Origin: Chromera velia
Taxonomy: Eukaryota; Sar; Chromeraceae
Direction: 5' to 3'
Length of the DNA stretch: 22,500 nucleotides
NCBI GenBank assembly: GCA_018398765.1
Contig: JAHBMJ010001644.1
Coordinates: 1 to 22,500, forward strand
A model generated the notes under the pieces. It ran no database searches. It had not been told where the DNA came from and saw only the letters and a list, made by a program, of their open reading frames with translations. Numbering within the stretch: position 1 is the stretch's first letter; each line of letters opens with the position of its first letter. A program made the translations under genes and the position numbers. Positions 18,657-22,500 of this stretch are shown here, piece by piece.

Positions 18657-18873
18657 ATTTCCGCAAACTTGAAAACCAAAAAGAGATGGAAAGCAATTTT
18701 CAAACCTCCCGGAGATGGAGACGGCCATGAGCAAGCTGCAGCAGCGAAAGATCTGCCTCAAAAAAAGAGAAGACGTCAGTCTGTATCAAATCTGTTGCAT
18801 GCAGTGGGATGGAAAGAGCATCATCTCTTCGAGGCTGAGTTACATCATCTATCTTTCTATTCTCCTTGCAGAG
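18657..18873 (+). other. Probable basic (NLS-like) exon before the AP2 domain, with a possible intron 18783-18873
   Basis: An acceptor (CTGTCTTGCAG) ends at 18651. One downstream frame encodes a basic stretch with TKKRWK (18672-18689) and PQKKRRRQS, ending at 18782. A donor-like GTATCA at 18783 and an acceptor TTGCAGAG ending at 18873 would join this frame in phase to the AP2 frame. Using the CAG that ends at 18871 instead breaks the phase. In another phase the AP2 frame runs unspliced from about 18715, so splicing here is uncertain. Confidence 0.35.
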
Positions 18874-19301
18874 ACTCAAAATGGACTGTTCCCTTACACA
18901 CGTGAGGGCAAGGAAGTTGGGTTTAAGGTGAGATGGAGGGACGAGAAGAATGTAGAAAGGGCGCGGACGTTCACCTTTGCCCAGTACGGTGACAAAGCTG
19001 AGGAGGAGGCTACAAAATTGAGAGACGAGAAGGTGAGCAAAGAAAACAGCTGCCACTGGGCGGTTCGTCTGCCTGAGGGTCAGTCAGAGAGCGACGGAGG
19101 GCGAGAGGCGGCCATCCCAAGGGGAGAGGGAGAGAAGCCTCCTGGCCCCTACAAAGACTGCCTAAAGGGGATATCGGCCTCAGACCTGAAGACGGGACCT
19201 CAGTCGAAAGCGGACGTAGCTGCAATTCCAGCGTCGGAGAAACAGAGACCGAGAAAGGGCATGACATGGCGAGAAAGCAACCAGACTTAGAATTTTACAT
19301 G
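18874..19301 (+). CDS. ApiAP2-like transcription factor: AP2 domain I and the start of AP2 domain II
   Basis: AP2 domains bind DNA with three beta-strands packed on a helix, and alveolates use them as transcription factors. Here 18874-19035 shows the whole pattern: NGLFPYTRE (strand 1), VGFKVRWRD (strand 2), ARTFTFAQYG (strand 3), then a helix with A..A..R spacing ending in KLRDEKV. A hydrophilic linker follows. A second domain starts with GMTWRESNQT at about 19258-19287 and NFTW after it, but the codon between them (19288-19290) is TAG. In AP2 domains that position is usually Trp, so a TGG-to-TAG change is the simplest explanation. A strong donor-like GTGAGC at 19033 could also end the exon after domain I. 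The frame is open and unspliced from about 18715 to 19290. The gene is either a pseudogene or makes a one-domain protein. Confidence 0.65.
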
Positions 19302-19304
19302 GTG

Positions 19305-19521
19305 GTCAGTTGGAGGAGGAAGGCGGTCCAACGTAGCTTTAGCTTGTCCCTTCAAATCCTTCACTCCTAGTTCTCTGGGCGCCAAGTGTGAGCAAGCAGA
19401 GGTCGCTCCGTTTCTTTTACGTCTGATTGAGTAATGAGTTACATTGCGGGACCCTTCATGTTTTATGATCGACAAAGAGTCCTTTTGTTTTTTCTTTCGT
19501 GGCCTACGTCTGTTCCTGCAG
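19305..19521 (+). other. Predicted intron splitting AP2 domain II
   Basis: The donor GTCAGT (19305-19310) and the acceptor TGTTCCTGCAG (ending at 19521, after a T-rich tract) join the two halves of AP2 domain II in phase (two bases plus one). The alternative donor GTGGTC at 19302 is also in phase. The same GTCAGT donor appears at two introns of the SET gene (21263 and 21726), which supports the choice. Confidence 0.55.
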
Positions 19522-19729
19522 GGATTCGAACCTGAGCAAGCATCAGCGGAAGATATTTAAGGCGACTCGCTACGGCTTTGTAGATGCAAAGAAACTTGCC
19601 CTCATACAAAGGCAGCACTTCCTGAAAAATGGAATCTGTGCTGAGAGACGAAAAAAATGTCTGAAGAAGACGCCTCCGACTGCTGACCACTTCCCTTTGC
19701 GGTCAGCCAATTTTTTGACAGAACCCTGA
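19522..19729 (+). CDS. ApiAP2-like protein: second half of AP2 domain II and C-terminus
   Basis: After the acceptor at 19521, the phase-2 frame reads DSNLSKHQRK, IFKATRYGF and VDAKKLALIQRQHFL. This is the third strand and helix of an AP2 domain, with the hallmark F.....YGF..A..LA...R. The first strands lie upstream of the predicted intron, so this exon by itself is half a domain. A Lys/Arg/Cys-rich tail follows, ending at TGA 19727. A donor-like GTCAGC at 19702 lies before that stop and is in phase 2, matching the phase needed at the acceptor ending at 20763 in the SET region, so the exon may continue into a longer protein. Domain II as a whole is broken by the TAG at 19288. Confidence 0.6.
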
Positions 19730-19778
19730 TCCCACTAGTTTGGAGATCCATGCTAGCAAACTACAGAGAGGAAGACAC

Positions 19779-19836
19779 ACAGACAGACACAACGACAGAC
19801 AGACACACAGACAGTCTGAAACAGATACACAGATCA

Positions 19837-19873
<37 letters not shown>

Positions 19874-19880
19874 GACAGAC
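19779..19880. repeat. (ACAG)n microsatellite
   Basis: About 100 bases of imperfect ACAG repeats with ACAC and GAAACAG interruptions, leading into the 239-bp minisatellite. Confidence 0.93.
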
Positions 19881-20341
19881 ATGCATGAACACACACATAC
19901 GCACCCCTATGCAATTGAAGTGAGGAGAGAGAGGCGAGTGCACACACACCCGGATCCCTAAGGTAAGTCAAAGCTGACCGCTTCATGCGCAGCCGGGCGA
20001 TCTCGCGTGCGAACCGGTCCCCGACGCTGCTGCACTGTCGGAAAAGCAACGAGACGAAAGCTGCAAGGCAGGTGGGCAGACCGACAGACAGACAGACAGA
20101 CAGACAGAGACAGACAGACATGCACGAACACACACATACGCACCCCTATGCAATTGAAGTGAGGAGAGAGAGGCGAGTGCACGCACACCTGGATCCCTAA
20201 GGTAGGTTGAGGCCGACTGCTTCATGCGCAGCCGGGCGATCTCATGCGCGAACCGGTCCCCAACGCTGCTGCACTGTCGGAAGAGCGACGAGACGAAAGC
20301 TGCGAGGTAGGTGGGCAGACAGACAGACAGACAGACAGACT
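19849..20341. repeat. 239-bp minisatellite, about two copies, starting and ending in ACAG runs
   Basis: Words such as GCACCCCTATGCAATTG (19901 and 20140) and CTTCATGCGCAGCCGGGC (19981 and 20220) recur at exactly 239 bases. Each unit runs from an ACAG run through a CACACATACGC segment to a GC-rich segment, and ends in another ACAG run. A third unit starts at about 20317 but diverges at CTAAGG (20340). Copy 1 contains a consensus-perfect splice donor, AAG/GTAAGT, at about 19961; the second copy has GTAGGT there. Confidence 0.92.
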
Positions 20342-20344
20342 AAG

Positions 20345-20764
20345 GGATAGAAAGAGAGAGGATGCCCAAGGCAGACAGAGTGAGATGAGCAGAAGAGCAC
20401 AGGTAGAGATAAGAGGGGAGAAAAGAGTGGAGGGGGATCGAGAGCGAAAAGGGGGGAGAGGTGAAGGAAGAGAGAAACTGAGACCATCGAAGGGGACTGT
20501 TGAAGGCTCTTCGCGGGAAACTCTCCTGGAAGCTTTGAGAAAGTGTCTTCGAAGCTTGGCCGGCACCCACATATAGCGACGAGCAAAGGTGGAAAGCAAA
20601 AGTGAAAAGACAGGACACTATTATTTGGGCAAAATCGGACGGGGAGATGCGGCAATAGCAAACGCATACATAGATAGTCGTAGGCAGACAGAAAACAAAA
20701 CGGATACAAAGACAGAGGAAGGCCACTTTTGCGCAATAAATGATTCCCTCTCAAATGTTGCAGG
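20345..20764 (+). other. Uncharacterised open stretch between minisatellite and SET exons
   Basis: One plus-strand frame is open from within the minisatellite to a TAG at 20574 and then again from 20577 to a stop at 20793. The part from about 20505 to 20760 has mixed, protein-like composition (for example GHYYLGKIGRGDAAIAN). Before that it is purine-rich and compositional. An acceptor-like CACATATAG ends at 20576. I recognise no domain. It may hold an upstream exon of the SET gene or simply be intronic. Confidence 0.25.
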
Positions 20765-20914
20765 GTGGTACCTCTTGAGGAGACTGAATGATTGAAGGAG
20801 GCTCTCAAGTCGTACGTGCGGATTGAGAAAAATATGTGTGTTCCAAATAAGAAGACTGTGCAAGCCAGGCTTCCAAAAATATATGCGGAAAGCATGCAGG
20901 ACATGCTTTATCAG
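20765..20914 (+). pseudogene. AWS-SET methyltransferase: predicted exon upstream of AWS
   Basis: The frame leads in phase into the AWS exon: it ends at TATCAG/GTGGGG (20914) in phase 0, and the AWS exon starts in phase 0. It encodes LKEALKSYVRIEKNM and then a basic stretch. Y..I..N patterns are common just before AWS domains in ASH1-type enzymes. The acceptor ATGTTGCAG ends at 20763. An in-frame TGA at 20789-20791 lies between EETE and LKEAL, so either the real exon starts later, the codon was once TGG, or the copy is dead. Confidence is lower than for the next two exons because the motif match is loose. Confidence 0.45.
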
Positions 20915-21194
20915 GTGGGGAGCGTTGTTCATTTACTTTCCCCTTGTTCGCTTTCTTGCTTGCCGATTTTCTCTTTCATTCAGTCTGTCTCTTTTCTCTA
21001 AGTTCCGATTCGTCAAGCCAATCTTACTTTTTGATGCCGGATCTTTGACATTCAAGTGAAGCTACTCTGCCCATGATCATTCTTTATGGAGTGACAGTAA
21101 GGAAAGGGTACAGGTCGTGTAGGCGGCCAAATTTAATGATCCACCACGATCTTCTGCCTTTTTCTTTGGTTTGGTGCATATTTAAGTCTTGCAG
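20915..21194 (+). other. Predicted intron before the AWS exon
   Basis: Donor GTGGGG at 20915 and acceptor AAGTCTTGCAG ending at 21194, with pyrimidine-rich stretches at about 20936-21000. Both ends are phase 0. Confidence 0.45.
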
Positions 21195-21262
21195 TGCAAA
21201 CTTCTGAACGCAAAGTGCGACGAAGGCTGCTTGAACAGCGCGGCCTCGGTCGAGTGCACCCC
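21195..21262 (+). pseudogene. AWS-SET methyltransferase: first AWS exon (68 bp)
   Basis: Twenty-two codons plus two bases encode a Cys-rich peptide with AKCDEGCLN and VECTP. This is the start of an AWS (associated-with-SET) zinc-binding domain, which in ASH1, NSD and SETD2 enzymes reads C..(D/E).C.N......EC. The acceptor TCTTGCAG is strong and the donor is GTCAGT (21263). Joined to the next exon, the cysteine pattern continues with EC-TPKT-C, the spacing seen in ASH1-like proteins. Another frame over the same bases is open from 21194 but encodes no domain. Confidence 0.65.
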
Positions 21263-21484
21263 GTCAGTCTCCCTCCCGCAGACCCGCTCGCGCTTAATTG
21301 TCTACAGCTTGCTTACCTAGCTGCCTTCTCCTTTTACATTTGTTTTCCACTTTCATTTTCTTATTCTGCAACTTGCCCGCGGCTCTCTGTAAAGCACTGT
21401 TTCTGCTTTCTCCTCTCTTTTGTTTTTGTGCGCTGCGTGGTTGTGAACAGTTAATGCTTATACCCTGTCTTTATCTCGTTGCAG
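21263..21484 (+). other. Predicted intron inside the AWS domain
   Basis: Donor GTCAGT (21263) and acceptor TCGTTGCAG ending at 21484, with a T/C-rich body (about 21315-21480). The phase is 2 plus 1 (CC/G) and gives an in-frame Pro in the AWS motif. Confidence 0.6.
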
Positions 21485-21725
21485 GAAGACATGTTCGTGG
21501 GAAGCCTGCGAAGAGCACTGTGCGAACAGGCGTTTCTACCAGGTGCCCCGTCAGGTCAAAGTGATGGACAAAACATTCGTCGGCCAGAAGGACCAGGGAC
21601 TTAGGTTGTTCACTGCCTAGTTCACTGCAGAGCCCGTTGAGGAGGGACAGCCGGTGATCGAGTTTCTTGGGGAGATGCTTCTGGAGAAGTCGTACCAGTG
21701 GAAGAAGCGGCTGGATACCTGTATG
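21485..21725 (+). pseudogene. AWS-SET methyltransferase: end of AWS and first half of SET, with in-frame TAG
   Basis: SET enzymes move methyl groups from S-adenosylmethionine to histone lysines; the ASH1/NSD/SETD2 group with an AWS domain modifies H3K36. The frame opens with KTCSWEAC and HCANRRFYQ, the end of an AWS domain. It continues through VKVM to QGLRLFTA (the GxGL motif that opens SET) and VIEFLGEML (the conserved E-Y/F-x-G-E block). Between LFTA and EPVEEGQ stands a four-codon insert containing TAG (21618-21620), which ends translation. The exon closes at GTCAGT (21726) or possibly GTATGG (21721). The catalytic NHSC block is not found downstream in the window. The family call is strong; the product is almost certainly not made full length from this copy. 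Confidence 0.75.
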
Positions 21726-22500
21726 GTCAGTTATCTACTTGCACATGAGCCCCTCTGTTCATGCAACTCTGCCCTCGCTGTTGCTTCTCCTGATCCTTGC
21801 CTCTTTATCCAGCTGCCCTCCAGTGAGCCTGCGTCTCTTTTTCTTGATCCTTCCGCTGGCTTTAGACTGTCTCTGTGTCTTTGTGCGTGGCGTTCTCTGT
21901 GTCTTCGCACATCTCTGTCTGGTCACGTATGTGTTCCTCTCTGCCTTTGTCTCCTCCCGTTTTGTCTTTTTCCGGCCCTGTCGGCGCCCTCCTATGCATC
22001 ACTTAGTACATAGAGATGCATGTGCTTACGAACAAGAAACGGCTCCAGCACAATTGTGTGTCTTCATTCGTCAGCACATGGATGATTTAGAGGGGACGGT
22101 CCAACAAAACATGAACAGAGAAGTGAAAAACGTGTGGGCCTTTTTCTGCTTTTCGTGCCTGTCTTTTTGCCGAATCCTTCGTGTTCCATTGCCTTTTTTG
22201 TTCTTGTCTCTTTTTTCTCAAAGTCTCTTACTCACTCTCTTCTAGCGATCTCGCTCTGTGGAATGTCTAATTTGGCAGAAAAGAACTGAGCGAGCGTAAC
22301 GCACCGTCCATCTCTGAGCCGCTCATGGCCATCCCGATTCGTGAGGGAAAGGCTTGTCATCATCTGCTTCTCTGGAAACAGGATGAGAGAAAAAACTACT
22401 AATTCGTCTGTCGGTTATCAAAGGAGAACAAAAAGAATTACATGTCTGTCTATGTATCTGTGCCTCCTTCCGTCAGTCAGTCGCGAAATCAGGAAATAAA
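21726..22500 (+). other. Downstream region of the SET gene; no certain exon
   Basis: Mostly pyrimidine-rich intron-like sequence (21740-21990 and 22140-22245), with a more mixed patch at 22007-22130. An exon starting at 22007 after ATCACTTAG would be phase 0, matching the donor at 21726, and reads YIEMHVLTNKKR, but the resemblance to SET is weak. In another frame the patch is open through DACAYEQETA to about 22130, where GTGTGG could be a donor. A further acceptor-like CTCTTCTAG ends at 22245. I could not find the SET NHSC or post-SET Cys motifs, so the gene is truncated, decayed or continues past the window. Confidence 0.35.

Noticed and set aside
19519-19535. GGGATTCGAACC, the reverse complement of a tRNA T-arm (minus-strand tRNA?)
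   Set aside because: The T-stem pairs poorly, and no acceptor stem, D-arm or anticodon arm can be laid out upstream on the minus strand. The bases are better explained as an intron end plus AP2 coding sequence.
19740-20200. Thr/Asp/Arg/Gln repeat peptides from the ACAG array
   Set aside because: They follow only from the ACAG period and the 239-bp repeat; the frames end just after the array units.
16599-21620. Reassigned stop codons (UGA or UAG read as Trp) to explain in-frame stops in three genes
   Set aside because: Both TAG and TGA are involved, one TAG comes from a small duplication, and the 613-codon gene ends normally at TAG. Decay explains the pattern more simply. UGA for Trp is known in chromerid plastids, but this is nuclear-type DNA with spliceosomal introns.
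1-22500. CRISPR array or prokaryotic operon
   Set aside because: The repeats are microsatellites and tandem duplications without regular unique spacers, and gene signals are spliceosomal.

Overview
The window looks like nuclear DNA of a eukaryote with low gene density. Candidate exons are bounded by canonical GT...AG sites with pyrimidine-rich acceptors. There are no operons or ribosome binding sites, and more than half of the window is simple-sequence or noncoding DNA. The best clue to the organism is a gene with two AP2-type DNA-binding domains of the ApiAP2 style (motif YG, then A..A..R). Together with the GT-AG introns and the mass of GAAA/TTTC and GGAT microsatellites, this suggests a myzozoan alveolate, most likely a chromerid alga such as Chromera velia. 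The organism is inferred; no marker gene proves it.

Layout. (1) 1-1300: a 265-bp tandem duplication and a degenerate repeat zone carrying a recurring CGCACGGAGT motif. (2) 1396-3652: the one intact long gene, with a probable 5'-UTR intron and a 613-codon single-exon CDS for an unrecognised protein with ankyrin-like helical hairpins. (3) 3653-15350: about 11.7 kb with no supportable gene, built from alternating polypyrimidine and polypurine blocks full of microsatellites. (4) 15350-17640: an AT-richer island holding a decayed tyrosine-recombinase element, followed by GC-rich repeats that overlap its 3' end. (5) 17640-19730: a 93-codon coiled-coil reading frame, then the ApiAP2-like gene. (6) 19740-20341: ACAG microsatellite and a 239-bp minisatellite. 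(7) 20345-22500: exons of an ASH1/SETD2/NSD-like AWS-SET histone methyltransferase, cut by in-frame stops.

How the parts relate. The AP2 and SET parts are both chromatin or transcription proteins, on the same strand, about 1 kb apart, and splice phases would allow them to be joined. They may be one gene or two neighbours. Both, and the recombinase, carry in-frame stops inside recognisable domains. In two cases the stop sits where an aromatic residue, probably Trp, is expected. The right third of the window therefore reads best as decaying gene copies in a repeat-rich region. All splice joins are inferred by eye from sequence.
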